Shown here: piece by piece, positions 7,134 through 15,157 of the stretch
Position numbering within the stretch: the first letter of the stretch is position 1
Layout of the letters: each line of letters starts with the position of its first letter
Origin: Anaerolineales bacterium HSG24
Lineage (GTDB): Bacteria; Chloroflexota; Anaerolineae; 4572-78; J111
NCBI GenBank assembly: GCA_030377895.1
Contig: JAUCGB010000032.1
Coordinates: forward strand, 1-38,800
Reading direction: 5' to 3'
Length of the DNA stretch: 38,800 bases
The notes under the pieces: model-generated
Databases searched by the model: none
The model's input: only the letters and a program-made list of their open reading frames with translations
What the model was told of the DNA's origin: nothing
Made by a program: the position numbers and the translations under genes

Positions 7134-7694
7134 TCAAGACATAACCAAAGTTCGACCTACATTCATCTTTCGCCATGCTCTCGCTTTTTGCTCGGTAGAA
7201 CGAATAAAATCATCTTTGGCTCTCGTATAGGCCACACTATCCTTAGGGAAACGTCCAGCTAACTCTTGTTTTAAGCGGCTATATTGATATGCCACATCTG
7301 GATGAGTCCTAAGATAATCCCGAAAAGCAAGGTGACGTTCATATTCGGGGTTGTTAGTCTGAAAAATATGTACATGATGAGTTCGTTCAGAGCCAACTCC
7401 TTTGCTAAAAAATCGCCGACCCGGTAAACCAAACTCGCCTTTGGCCTCATAACCAACTTGAGCCAATGGCCCATTAAATTGATTGATAATGTCGATATTT
7501 CGCACTTCTATCAAAAAATCAAGAATCGGTTTGGCATAGATATTGGGAATTGCCGTACTACCAATATGATGGATGGCGATTATTTCATCACCTAATATTG
7601 CTGATAGGCACTTGGCCTCTTGGTCAAATAACTGTATCCAATTAGGATCATGAGGCACAACTTTAACTGCATAAACGGCTGATTTCTGTGTCAT
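7134..7694 (-). CDS. GrpB family protein (UPF0157), nucleotidyltransferase-like
   Basis: This 186-residue protein shows the GrpB hallmarks: a start of the type VVPHDPNWIQLFDQEA, then HHIGSTAIPNIYAKPILDFL (the GSTA-P...K-I-D core of a nucleotidyltransferase-like fold), and later HHVHIF and FRDYLRTHPD. Members are often annotated as dephospho-CoA kinase-linked or GNAT-associated, but their activity is not established. The full length is present. It is monocistronic, with its own terminator at 7056-7091. The start at 7694 has GGAGGTATCAG upstream, a good ribosome-binding site. Confidence 0.85.
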   Translation of the reverse strand: MTQKSAVYAVKVVPHDPNWIQLFDQEAKCLSAILGDEIIAIHHIGSTAIPNIYAKPILDFLIEVRNIDIINQFNGPLAQVGYEAKGEFGLPGRRFFSKGVGSERTHHVHIFQTNNPEYERHLAFRDYLRTHPDVAYQYSRLKQELAGRFPKDSVAYTRAKDDFIRSTEQKARAWRKMNVGRTLVMS

Positions 7695-7739
7695 CTGATA
7701 CTGATACCTCCTTACAAAAAACTAGGTAGCGTTGCCATG

Positions 7740-7868
7740 TTGACTGATGACCATGTCACTCTGAGCGTAACGAAATGGAGAGAAGAGTCCCCCAAGAGCT
7801 TATAGGACGGGAGATTCCTCGGTTCCGCTACGCTATACCTCGGAATGACATGAGGTCTTATCAGTCAA
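7740..7868. repeat. MITE-like inverted-repeat element
   Basis: This roughly 130-bp unit begins TTGACTGAT (7740-7748) and ends with its complement ATCAGTCAA (7860-7868). Next inward are GACC/GGTC and ATGTCA/TGACAT. Inside are a CTCTGAGCG segment and a CCGCTACGCTATACCTCGG segment that pair partly with each other. It has no coding capacity. A similar CATGTCATTCTGAGCG segment recurs near 31093. I could not identify a clean target-site duplication. Confidence 0.55.
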
Positions 7869-8053
7869 TAGGTCAGCACCACCAAAACTACAGTTGATAA
7901 GCCCAGTTTCTAGTTTTGACAGAGTGATCTAGCGTATCTTCTCAAAAAAGAACGGTGACGTTGGTTGAGCAGCTATCGAACCAACGGACTTCGGCAGGCT
8001 CAGGTGACGGCCTCCCGAATATTTGAGCAGATAACGATATATACATGGAATGA
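7869..8053. other. Intergenic stretch with short inverted repeats
   Basis: No gene is seen. It contains a GTTGGTT...AACCAAC inverted pair (about 7964-7989) followed by CTTCGGCAGGCTCAG. That last segment also occurs within the glycosyltransferase gene at 34425-34439, so it is a dispersed repeat. Confidence 0.5.
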
Positions 8054-9298
8054 TTACGCGATAGTCAACTCCTTTACCCGCACATAAATTTTAGCAGGCT
8101 TACCGTTACTTGTTTGGCTTCTCACTTCAAACAGTTCTGGATGGGATTGGACAAGTTTTTTCAACTCGTCATGACCGTACTGTTTCGGGTCAAATTTGGG
8201 ATCAATCTGTTGTAAACAGGTTTTTATAACCGCCAAATTAATCCATCCTTTCTCTTGAACCGCTCGGCTAAAGGCTTGTTTTAACAACGAGACAGAATCG
8301 GGTTTGGGTAATTTAGGGATTGGTTTTTGGGTTGAATCTATTTTCGGTTTTGAAGAAACAGGCTTTGCTGTTTTTGGTTCAATAAACCGAACCGCAACCG
8401 GTTTTTGTTTTTTACCTTTACCCTCCATTTTTATCCGAAACTGTTTGGGGTAGGCTTTGAACAGTTTCGACAAACTACCATGCCCATACCGATGACAGTT
8501 AAAATTGTCATCAATCTGACGTAGAGAGGTGCCGATATCGTTCAGTTTGGCCCAACCGGATGATTTGGCTGTTTGCCGAATCGCCTCTGTTAACAACGGT
8601 ATCGGGTTAAGTTCTCCATTCATTACATTAAGCATCTCAGCCAGCAAAATGTCAGCGTCAGTTTCAGCCGTAGTTTCAGCTTCAGCTGTAGTTTCAGCTA
8701 TAGTTTCAGCTTCAGCTATAGTTTCAGCTTTAGCTTCAAGTTCAGTTTGCTCAGGTTTGTCTAAAGCCACTGGCAAGTGTTTATGTCCATTTTTGGTTGG
8801 CTCAGTTTTAACGGTCAATGTTTTGGTTGAATCGATTGGTGATGATAAATCATGAGCGTAGATAAAACGATTACAGGCATTAACGAACGGTTTTGGAGTT
8901 TGTTTTCGACCCACTCCCAACACAAACAACCCCTCTTCCCGAATCCGGATGGCTAACCGAGTGTAGTCGCTATCGCTGGCCGCTAAACAAATACCATCCA
9001 CCCGACCCGAATAAAGAATGTCCATAGCATCAATAATCAAGGCACAATCGGTGGCATTTTTACCAGCCGTGTAATGAAACTGCTGAATCGGGCGAGCGGC
9101 ATAGTCATGCAACAAGCGTCGCCAACTGCCCATGTTGGAACGAGTCCAATCGCCATAAATCCGTTTTATCGTCACTAAACCGAGCTTATCAAGTTCGGTC
9201 ATAATACTACTCAATAATGTTGCTGATATATTGTCGCCATCAACCAACAAGGCAAATCGACGACGGTAATTCTGTTTGTTTAAATCTTCTATACCCAT
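8054..9298 (-). CDS. NYN-domain RNase-like protein with two OST-HTH/LOTUS domains
   Basis: The product is 414 residues. Residues about 12-160 form a LabA/NYN (PIN-like) domain: ALLVDGDNIS (D20, D22), NATDCALIIDAMD and AASDSDY supply the acidic residues of a metal-dependent RNase site. An acidic AE/TE-rich linker of about 25 residues follows, with imperfect ETIAE/ETTAE repeats. Two copies of an OST-HTH (LOTUS) domain come next, about residues 230-285 and 340-400. Both keep GWxxLxxIxxxLxQID, F and YGHxxLxKL. LOTUS domains bind RNA, especially G-rich or quadruplex forms. This is the known NYN-LOTUS architecture, likely an RNA-processing or silencing enzyme. It is monocistronic. Confidence 0.9.
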   Translation of the reverse strand: MGIEDLNKQNYRRRFALLVDGDNISATLLSSIMTELDKLGLVTIKRIYGDWTRSNMGSWRRLLHDYAARPIQQFHYTAGKNATDCALIIDAMDILYSGRVDGICLAASDSDYTRLAIRIREEGLFVLGVGRKQTPKPFVNACNRFIYAHDLSSPIDSTKTLTVKTEPTKNGHKHLPVALDKPEQTELEAKAETIAEAETIAETTAEAETTAETDADILLAEMLNVMNGELNPIPLLTEAIRQTAKSSGWAKLNDIGTSLRQIDDNFNCHRYGHGSLSKLFKAYPKQFRIKMEGKGKKQKPVAVRFIEPKTAKPVSSKPKIDSTQKPIPKLPKPDSVSLLKQAFSRAVQEKGWINLAVIKTCLQQIDPKFDPKQYGHDELKKLVQSHPELFEVRSQTSNGKPAKIYVRVKELTIA

Positions 9299-9493
9299 AT
9301 CCTAAATCCTTTCCGTAAATCATAACCCTATACCAAAAAAATGGTCACGTAAAAACACCTCAGCTAAATTATACAAGATAGCGAGGCCAACGCCAATTTT
9401 ACGTCCAGAGTTAGGAATGAGCCGCTATGACGGCTGTGTTGTCACACGCACCAGATGAAATCAAAGTGCGTGCGCCTCCAGTCTATAGTTGAA

Positions 9494-9580
9494 CTTAGTA
9501 CCCGACAAAACGTTTAGCCAAAACTAATTAACGCAAAATTCCTGTTTTAGTCCTTCATGAATCACTTTGTCGGGTAGAAA
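9494..9580. mobile_element. Non-autonomous element, family B, short copy
   Basis: It starts CTTAGTACCCGACAAAA and ends TTTGTCGGGTAG, matching the termini of the family B copies at 10657-10820 and 31277-31480, in the opposite orientation. Its left part aligns with the right end of those copies (CTAATTAAC against GTTAATTAG), and its right part with their left end (CCTGTTTTAGTC). It lacks their central CACAGAG-repeat hairpin. The outer right end has diverged and no target duplication is certain. The remaining bases of the gap 9299-9705 show no gene. Confidence 0.6.
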
Positions 9581-9639
9581 ATAGTAGTGGGAGTAAATAG
9601 GGCGAATTTGCCCAAATCGACTATCCCATCTATCATGAT

Positions 9640-9674
9640 AAAAGAGCCGGAACGTATCTGTTCACAGCTCTTTT
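9640..9674. terminator. Probable bidirectional terminator
   Basis: AAAGAGC (9641-9647) and GCTCTTT (9667-9673) form a stem with a 19-nt loop, followed by T-rich sequence on both strands. It lies 32 bp beyond the end of the minus-strand gene at 9706. The stem is short, so confidence is moderate. Confidence 0.5.
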
Positions 9675-9705
9675 TCCTTTTGGTTGGCTAACTGTTTTGA
9701 CTGCT

Positions 9706-9969
9706 CTATGTTGTGGCTTGGTCGTCCGATAGAGTGGTCAGGCGGTTAGCCACCGTTTTCAAATACTCAACACTGGTCTGCAACTCATCCAATATAGCTT
9801 GGTGCGGGTCGATTTGGCCTCGCAGTTGGTATACCGTCACGTTTAACGTGGCGATAGCCGTCTGTTGCCGAATGAGCCATTGGAGCATGCCCCGCATGGT
9901 CTCATCGTTGGAGAGTTGACCACGCGACCAGAAATTGAGTAACTTTTCCGGCGAAATTTCGCCTTTCAT
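9706..9969 (-). CDS. Small helical protein of unknown function
   Basis: This is an 87-residue product. I place the start at the ATG at 9969, which has AAAGGAGAATC at the correct distance, instead of 42 bp upstream. The sequence begins MKGEISPEKLLNFWSRGQLS and continues as two probable amphipathic helices, rich in Gln and Leu. The second (ILDELQTSVEYLKTVANRL) looks coiled-coil forming. I recognise no family. It is divergent from the XRE gene at 10077 across a shared regulatory region, so the two may be functionally linked. Confidence 0.6.
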   Translation of the reverse strand: MKGEISPEKLLNFWSRGQLSNDETMRGMLQWLIRQQTAIATLNVTVYQLRGQIDPHQAILDELQTSVEYLKTVANRLTTLSDDQATT

Positions 9970-9992
9970 GGGGAAGATTCTCCTTTTGTAAA

Positions 9993-10029
9993 TTTGTTGA
10001 ATCAAAATCATTGAATTTAACTCAACAAA
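9993..10029. promoter_or_regulatory. Inverted repeat between divergent genes
   Basis: TTTGTTGA (9993-10000) and TCAACAAA (10022-10029) form an 8-bp inverted repeat in the intergenic region. It lies just upstream of the small minus-strand gene and 48 bp before the XRE gene. The XRE product is a natural candidate to bind here, by inference. Confidence 0.4.
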
Positions 10030-10076
10030 AGAAGTATAGCATTAGCTGTTGAAAGAGTCAAACTGGTATTTACATC

Positions 10077-10292
10077 ATGAATCGTCTTGGTGAAAAATTA
10101 CGGCAACTACGAACCCAACGAGAGTTGACAATGCGTCAAATGGGGATTATTTTTGATATTGATGGTAGTCTTATTAGTAAAATAGAAACAGGCAAAAATG
10201 TTCCTTCGTTGGGACTAGCAGTTCGATTGGCTGAATTTTTCGAGGTTTCATTAGATGATTTAGTTGATGATGATGCTGAAATTGCTGAGTGA
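10077..10292 (+). CDS. XRE-family HTH regulator
   Basis: This 71-residue single-domain protein contains LGEKLRQLRTQRELTMRQMG and then a recognition helix and turn typical of Cro/C1-type HTH (SLISKIETGKNVPSL), ending in FFEVSLDDLVDD. Such short regulators control toxin-antitoxin, restriction or phage genes. It directly precedes the toxin-antitoxin island and is separated by 68 bp from the next gene. The start at 10077 has no strong ribosome-binding site, so it may be translated from a leaderless or weak signal. Its targets are not visible beyond the inverted repeat upstream. Confidence 0.85.
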   Translation: MNRLGEKLRQLRTQRELTMRQMGIIFDIDGSLISKIETGKNVPSLGLAVRLAEFFEVSLDDLVDDDAEIAE

Positions 10293-10360
10293 TTTGGGCG
10301 AAAAGGAGTGCAAAGCTTGCTTTGCCAGAGAAAAATCCAAAATAGTTTCAGGAGCTAACC

Positions 10361-10612
10361 ATGAGCCTTAACCTAAAACGACAGACAATTCAACAACGCA
10401 TCTTAACCCTGCTTGATAAACTACCCACCGAAACATTAGTGGTCATTGAGCAGATTGTCCAACTGCTTTATCGGCAGTTAAGGCCAACTGACAAAACGGT
10501 TCAAAATGATGAGGCAAGCAGGACGGCATCTATGGCTGACATGTTCGAGTTGGGACATGAAAATGTCAACACAAAGCTTGGGGTGAACGGGCATGATACG
10601 AACATTTATTGA
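10361..10612 (+). CDS. Antitoxin of a VapBC-like pair, copy 1
   Basis: This 83-residue protein has an N-terminal 45 residues (MSLNLKRQTIQQRILTLLDK and LPTETLVVIEQIV) nearly identical to the antitoxin at 11256. The family resembles short antitoxins of the DUF2281 kind that are paired with PIN toxins. A good ribosome-binding site (CAGGAGCTAACC) precedes it. Its 3' end overlaps the start of a truncated PIN gene (10593), the standard antitoxin-toxin arrangement. Since its toxin is destroyed, it may now be a solitary antitoxin that can neutralise related toxins. Confidence 0.65.
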   Translation: MSLNLKRQTIQQRILTLLDKLPTETLVVIEQIVQLLYRQLRPTDKTVQNDEASRTASMADMFELGHENVNTKLGVNGHDTNIY

Positions 10613-10656
10613 TACAGGGGTATTAATTTCTGCTGTTCGTGGACAGGGTATGATTG
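10593..10656 (+). pseudogene. PIN-domain (VapC-like) toxin, N-terminal stub
   Basis: Starting at the ATG at 10593, the frame reads MIRTFIDTGVLISAVRGQG, a typical PIN-toxin N-terminus including the first catalytic Asp (D7). It then runs into a family B mobile element. If the element and its target duplication are removed, the frame continues straight into the ribosome-binding region of the next gene without any further PIN sequence. So the toxin had already lost its C-terminal part before the element inserted. It cannot form the four-acid PIN active site. Confidence 0.7.
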
Positions 10657-10820
10657 CTTGCTACCCGACAAAACAGGAACACAGAGTTTCACAGAGATGC
10701 ACAGAGGGGCACAGAGTAATACAAAAGAAAAATAAATCGTTTTTTCTCTGTGAATCTCCGTGTTCCTCTGTGAAACTCTGTGTTCATTAGTTCAGATTAA
10801 ATTTTCTGTCGGGTACTAAG
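10657..10820. mobile_element. Non-autonomous element, family B, with 9-10 bp target duplication
   Basis: This is a 164-bp element with ends CTTGCTACCCGACA and TGTCGGGTACTAAG, an inverted pair with two mismatches. It is flanked by GTATGATTG at 10648-10656 and 10821-10829 (10 bp if the next C is counted). Inside, a run of ACACAGAG-type repeats pairs with a CTCTGTG-type run, giving a long hairpin. It encodes no transposase. It is closely related to the copy at 31277-31480, which shares the central AATACAAAAGAAAAATAAAT. It interrupts a truncated PIN toxin gene. Confidence 0.85.
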
Positions 10821-10850
10821 GTATGATTGCCCAACAAGGAGTTTCATACA

Positions 10851-11177
10851 ATGTTAGTTCAAGAATGGACGCTAGATCAATTGGTAAAAGTAAGACAATA
10901 TCAACCTACCTTAGTTGACCAAGCTATTGAAACCTTGCTTTTACAGCAAGAGGAACTGCGCTGGTTTGTGGTGGTGGGGGCTTATTTAGATGAACGGATA
11001 AATTTGGGTAAAGCGGCGGAATTATTAGGGATACATCGCTTGGAATTACAACAACGGTTTATCAAGCAAGGAATTCCCCTTCGATTAGGGCCAGCTAATA
11101 TTGAGGAGGCCAAGGCTGAAGTCGATGCGATTATGAGTTGGGAGCAGGAGAATACCCATGACCGTCCTGTTGGATAA
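10851..11177 (+). CDS. UPF0175-family antitoxin
   Basis: This is a 108-residue product. I start it at the ATG at 10851, preceded by AAGGAGTTTCATACA, rather than 24 bp earlier inside the repeat boundary. The segment GAYLDERINLGKAAELLGIH is the UPF0175 signature (a short HTH-like region, R-S-GKAAEL-G). These proteins are antitoxins of PIN-type toxins. The gene overlaps the start of a toxin stub at 11158, confirming the module type. The first 50 residues are more variable and probably hold the toxin-binding part. The partner toxin is truncated. Confidence 0.8.
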   Translation: MLVQEWTLDQLVKVRQYQPTLVDQAIETLLLQQEELRWFVVVGAYLDERINLGKAAELLGIHRLELQQRFIKQGIPLRLGPANIEEAKAEVDAIMSWEQENTHDRPVG

Positions 11178-11238
11178 TACTGTTTTGACCAACTTCTCTA
11201 TCGTTCAACGCCCTGATCTGAAGATAACTTTAAGATAG
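11158..11238 (+). pseudogene. PIN-like toxin (DUF3368-type partner), N-terminal stub
   Basis: The frame from 11158 reads MTVLLDNTVLTNFSIVQRPD and stops after 26 residues. The motif LDNTVLxNF--V-RPDL is the usual start of the PIN-like toxins that accompany UPF0175 antitoxins. It overlaps the antitoxin end by 20 bp. Eighteen bases after the stop the next antitoxin gene begins, so the remainder was deleted. A complete toxin would be about 150-170 residues. Confidence 0.7.
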
Positions 11239-11255
11239 CAAACAGGAGTTAAACA

Positions 11256-11552
11256 ATGAGCCTTAACCTAAAACGACAAACGATCCAACAACGGATTGTA
11301 ACTTTGCTCGACAAATTGCCGACAGAGGCGTTACTGGTCATTGAGCAGGTTACGCAACTGCTTTATCGGCAGTTAGTTCCTGTCGATAATGACGAGAGCG
11401 TGTCTCTGCGCTCAGAATCAACCGGAGCGGTCTCTCTGATGGCAATGGCTGGTATGTTTGAATCAGGGCATGATGATACATCTGAGAATGTTAAGACAAT
11501 CGTCAGCGATTTTATATTGGAGAAACATGCCCATGACAGCTCTACTAGATAG
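11256..11552 (+). CDS. Antitoxin of a VapBC-like pair, copy 2
   Basis: This 98-residue paralogue of the protein at 10361 has a nearly identical N-terminal half (about 40 of 45 residues). The C-terminal half is unrelated in sequence and ends before HDSSTR. It has the same kind of ribosome-binding site (CAGGAGTTAAAC). It overlaps the intact PIN toxin gene by 20 bp. In such families the conserved N-terminal part dimerises or binds DNA and the variable tail wraps the toxin. Here that division is inferred from the conservation pattern. Confidence 0.75.
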   Translation: MSLNLKRQTIQQRIVTLLDKLPTEALLVIEQVTQLLYRQLVPVDNDESVSLRSESTGAVSLMAMAGMFESGHDDTSENVKTIVSDFILEKHAHDSSTR

Positions 11553-11952
11553 TGGATTTTTATATGCTACCGCAGATAAAAGTGATCGCCATCATAAAAC
11601 AGTGATTGGCTTGTTTGCAACGTTATCTGATGATCTGTTGTTACCAACAACTGTTTTGGTAGAAATCAGTTATCTGTTACAGGCTCGTTTAGGGCATGAT
11701 AAGATGCGTCTGTTTCTACAACAAATTACAAACAGTTCTATTCAAGTAGAGCCGATTACCAAAGGTGATCTACCTCGTATTAATGCGCTTCTGGAACAGT
11801 ACCGTGATGCCAAACTTGATTTTGTTGATGCCTCTATTGTCGTGGTCGCGGAACGATTAAATATTCAGAAAATTCTTACCGTAGACCAACGAGATTTTCG
11901 GTTGATCCGTCCTATACATTGTGCTTATTTTAATATTTTACCGCAAAAATAG
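11533..11952 (+). CDS. PIN-domain ribonuclease toxin (VapC-like)
   Basis: This is a 139-residue product. I chose the ATG at 11533 (MTALLDSGFLYATADKSDRH) because it places the first catalytic Asp at the normal position and gives a 20-bp overlap with the antitoxin. A start at 11458 would add 25 unrelated residues. The other PIN acidic residues are visible: E in TTVLVEISYLL, D in KLDFVDASIV (KLD-VDA) and D in ILTVDQRDF. VapC toxins cut tRNA or rRNA. It is the only one of three toxins in this island that is intact. Confidence 0.88.
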   Translation: MTALLDSGFLYATADKSDRHHKTVIGLFATLSDDLLLPTTVLVEISYLLQARLGHDKMRLFLQQITNSSIQVEPITKGDLPRINALLEQYRDAKLDFVDASIVVVAERLNIQKILTVDQRDFRLIRPIHCAYFNILPQK

Positions 11953-11979
11953 ACCCGATAAGTAAGAGAGATAACAACC

Positions 11980-14900
11980 ATGTCCATCCAACTAATTGAA
12001 CACTATTATAATGAAGTAGAACGCAAAATTCGTTATGGCGGCTCGCGCAACGAGATGAGCATCCGCACTGCCTTTCAGCGATTGTTGGAGCATTACGCCA
12101 CCACCAAAAACCTAGAGCTGGTGCCGGAGTTGGCGTATCGCACCCCACAGGGCGAGACCATTATTCCTGATGGAACGTTAAAAGACGCGCTACGGGAGAG
12201 TTGGGGCTATTGGGAAAGTAAAGGTGAGAAAGCCTCGTTGGATGAGAAAATTCGCAAAAAGTTTGAGGCCGGTTATCCTAAAAACAACATCCTGTTTGAG
12301 GATAGCCAAACCGCCGTCCTCTATCAAAATGGGCGTGAGGTAGGTCGGGCCGACATTAAAGACTCGATACTTTTGCACGGCCTGTTGCAAACCTTTTTCA
12401 ACTTTCAGCCTCGCGAGGTACAGGAGTTTTATGAGGCGATTGAGCAGTTTAAGGAGGATTTGCCCGATTTGCTGGAGACATTGCGGGATGAGATTCATCA
12501 ACAAGCCCAAACCAACCAAGCCTTTCAACAGGCACGGGCCGATTTTTTGGACATGTGCCAAAAGTCGATTAACCCGCATCTGGTCATGGCTGATGTGCGG
12601 GAGATGATTATCCAGCATATTTTGACCGAAGAGATTTTTATGACGGTGTTTGATGAGGCGCAGTACCACCGCGAGAACAATATCGCCCGCGAGTTGAGTC
12701 AAATCGTGGGCACGTTTTTCAAGGGCAACATCAGGCGCGCTATTTTGGGCAAGATTGACCAGTATTACAAGGTGATTAAGGCTCGGGCCGCCCAAATTGC
12801 CAACCATCATGAAAAACAAAAGTTCCTCAAGGTGTTTTACGAGAATTTTTACAAGATTTATAACCCCAAAGGAGCAGACCGACTGGGCATTGTGTATACG
12901 CCTAACGAGATAGTTCGATTTATGATTGAGTCGGCAGACCATTTGACCTTCAAACATTTTGGCAAACTGCTCAGTGATGAGGGCGTGCAGATTCTCGACC
13001 CGGCCACTGGTACGGGGACGTTTATCACCGAGTTGATTGAGTATTTGCCGACCAACCGCCTGCCCCACAAATATGCCCATGAGATCCATTGTAACGAGGT
13101 CGGAATTTTGCCCTACTACATCGCCAATTTGAATATTGAGTATACCTACGCCCAAAAGATGAAACAGTATGCCGAGTTTGAGCATATCTGCTTTGTGGAT
13201 ACTTTGGATAATCTGGGCTTTGATCATGCGAACAAACAACACATGATGGATTTTGGCTTGACCCCTGAAAATATTGAACGGATTATAGAGCAAAACAAAC
13301 AACAAATTTCGGTGATTATTGGTAACCCACCCTACAACGCCAACCAACGTAATGAGAATGAGAACAATAAAAACCGTGAATATACTGGCCTAGATGGAAA
13401 GGGAGGCGTGGATAAACGGATTAAAGATACCTACATTAAACACAGTACCGCCCAAAAAACCCATCTGTATGATATGTATACCCGTTTTATTCGTTGGGCT
13501 TCGGATAGATTGGGCGAGAGTGGGGTGGTCGCTTTTGTCTCCAATAGTTCTTTTTTGGATGCCCGCACCTATGATGGCTTTCGCAAAGTTGTGACCGAGG
13601 AGTTTGATTATATTTATATCATTGACATGAAAGGGAATGCCCGCACCAGTGGAGAACGTCGTCGCCGTGAAGGAGGGAATGTCTTTAGTGACGAGATTCG
13701 AGTAGGCGTGGCAGTTTATTTTTTGGTTCAGACTGGTGAAAATCACAAATGCCAAATTTTTTACAACACTATTCGAGATTATGCTAAAGCCGAAGAAAAG
13801 AAAGCCTATTTACGGGATAATAAATTTCAAGCATTACCCTTTGAACATATAAAACCAGGCAGCAAACATTATTGGCTCAACCAACCAGAACATGATTGGG
13901 ATGATTTACTGCCTGTTGCCAGCAAGCAGACTAAACTTGCTAAAAAGCAAGTTGATATTGATGCGATATTTGGGTTATACGCGTCAGCAGTAAAAACTAA
14001 TCGTGATGAATGGTTGCATGATTTTAACAGAATATACCTTGAAAACAAAGTTAAATTTTTTATTGAGAAATACAATACCCAGATAATTCTTTTGGATAAC
14101 CAGGCAAAAGCTACGTTAAATGAAATATTAGATTACTCAATCAAATGGAGTTCTAGTTTAAAGGCAAATCTTCTTAAAGAAGAGAGAGCTTCTTTCGACA
14201 ACAATTTGATTGTAGATGCTCTATTTAGACCGTTTGTAAAACAAAACTTTTATTCAGAGAAGGTATTATCTGATAGATTAACATATAATCATTTTGAGAT
14301 GTTTGGAACGGAATTATGTAAACACAATATTACTATTTGTATTTCTGGATTATCATCGGCAAAGCCATTTCAATGTGTTACAACAAAAAAAATTCCATCT
14401 TATGACATGCTAGAAAAAACCCAATGCCTCCCCCTCTACCGCTACGACAAAGACGGCACACGGCACGACAATATCACCGACTTTGCCCTCAAGCAGTTCC
14501 ACACCCACTACGCCCAATCTAAAATCCAAAAGTTGGACATTTTCCACTACGTCTACGCCGTCCTGCACCATCCGGCCTATCGGCAAAAATATGAGCTAAA
14601 CCTCAAGCGAGAGTTCCCCCGTATCCCCTTTTATGATGATTTCTGGCAATGGGTAACATGGGGCAAGGAACTCATGGAACTGCATGTCAACTATGAGACG
14701 GTCAAGCCTTATCCCCTCACCCGTCATGATAAGCAAGTGCCAGATGATTTGATTGACGAATCTCTCTCGAACAGTCCCCCACCCAAATACAAAGCCAAAC
14801 TCAAAGCCGATAAAGAGGCCGGAGTGATTCAACTCGACACCCTGACGACGTTGCGCGGCGTGCCACCGTCGGCATGGGAATACAAACTCGGCAATCGGAG

Positions 14901-15078
14901 CGCCCTCGAATGGGTGTTAGATCGCTACAAAGAGCGTAAACCCCGCGACCCGACCATCCGCGAAAAGTTCAACACCTACCGCTTTTGGGATTACCGCGAA
15001 CAGGTGATTGAGTTGTTGGGTCGCGTCTGCACCGTCAGTGTGGAGACCATGCGAATTGTGGGAGAGATGGGCGAATGA
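11980..15078 (+). CDS. Type ISP-like restriction-modification enzyme
   Basis: This is a 1032-residue fused enzyme. The N-terminus has D64 in IPDGT and E79-S-K81 in GYWESKG, a PD-(D/E)XK nuclease site. A helical region follows, then an N6-adenine methyltransferase: motif I DPATGTGTF near residue 340 and motif IV GNPPYN at 448-453. The C-terminal third (from about residue 800) resembles the type ISP specificity domain. Known LlaBIII-like enzymes also carry a helicase of several hundred residues. It is absent here, as in shorter family members, which are better described as type IIG-like. The part encoded by about 13.74-14.42 kb is distinctly AT-rich compared with both sides. Confidence 0.85.
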   Translation: MSIQLIEHYYNEVERKIRYGGSRNEMSIRTAFQRLLEHYATTKNLELVPELAYRTPQGETIIPDGTLKDALRESWGYWESKGEKASLDEKIRKKFEAGYPKNNILFEDSQTAVLYQNGREVGRADIKDSILLHGLLQTFFNFQPREVQEFYEAIEQFKEDLPDLLETLRDEIHQQAQTNQAFQQARADFLDMCQKSINPHLVMADVREMIIQHILTEEIFMTVFDEAQYHRENNIARELSQIVGTFFKGNIRRAILGKIDQYYKVIKARAAQIANHHEKQKFLKVFYENFYKIYNPKGADRLGIVYTPNEIVRFMIESADHLTFKHFGKLLSDEGVQILDPATGTGTFITELIEYLPTNRLPHKYAHEIHCNEVGILPYYIANLNIEYTYAQKMKQYAEFEHICFVDTLDNLGFDHANKQHMMDFGLTPENIERIIEQNKQQISVIIGNPPYNANQRNENENNKNREYTGLDGKGGVDKRIKDTYIKHSTAQKTHLYDMYTRFIRWASDRLGESGVVAFVSNSSFLDARTYDGFRKVVTEEFDYIYIIDMKGNARTSGERRRREGGNVFSDEIRVGVAVYFLVQTGENHKCQIFYNTIRDYAKAEEKKAYLRDNKFQALPFEHIKPGSKHYWLNQPEHDWDDLLPVASKQTKLAKKQVDIDAIFGLYASAVKTNRDEWLHDFNRIYLENKVKFFIEKYNTQIILLDNQAKATLNEILDYSIKWSSSLKANLLKEERASFDNNLIVDALFRPFVKQNFYSEKVLSDRLTYNHFEMFGTELCKHNITICISGLSSAKPFQCVTTKKIPSYDMLEKTQCLPLYRYDKDGTRHDNITDFALKQFHTHYAQSKIQKLDIFHYVYAVLHHPAYRQKYELNLKREFPRIPFYDDFWQWVTWGKELMELHVNYETVKPYPLTRHDKQVPDDLIDESLSNSPPPKYKAKLKADKEAGVIQLDTLTTLRGVPPSAWEYKLGNRSALEWVLDRYKERKPRDPTIREKFNTYRFWDYREQVIELLGRVCTVSVETMRIVGEMGE

Positions 15079-15135
15079 GCGAATGGGCGAATTTGCAAAT
15101 ATGCGAATGAGCGAATGGGCGAATCACGCAACGCA
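15079..15135. repeat. Short GCGAATGG-type direct repeats
   Basis: After the stop codon the octamer GCGAATGR is repeated (GCGAATGA GCGAATGG GCGAATTT, then again). Related GCGAAT runs follow other gene ends near 19450, 20023 and 22440. No protein or RNA function is evident. They look like a dispersed simple repeat that marks junctions of this accessory region. Confidence 0.5.
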
Positions 15136-15157
15136 ATATTAGAAGAGGAGTTATGCC

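Noticed and set aside
8529..8855. Plus-strand frame rich in Ser/Ala/Val repeats
   Set aside because: It is antisense to the acidic ETIAE/ETTAE linker of the NYN-LOTUS gene. The repetition comes from that linker.
10593..10790. Separate 65-residue gene
   Set aside because: Only the first 19 codons are PIN-like. The rest is translation of the mobile element.
10657..10820. Regular ACACAGAG repeats looking like a CRISPR array
   Set aside because: The units are 7-16 bp without spacers of constant length, and they pair with an inverted run inside one mobile element. No cas gene is near.
12190..13347. Long minus-strand open frame of 385 codons
   Set aside because: It lies wholly antisense to the type ISP methyltransferase, whose catalytic motifs are in the plus frame, and it has no ribosome-binding site or recognisable domain.
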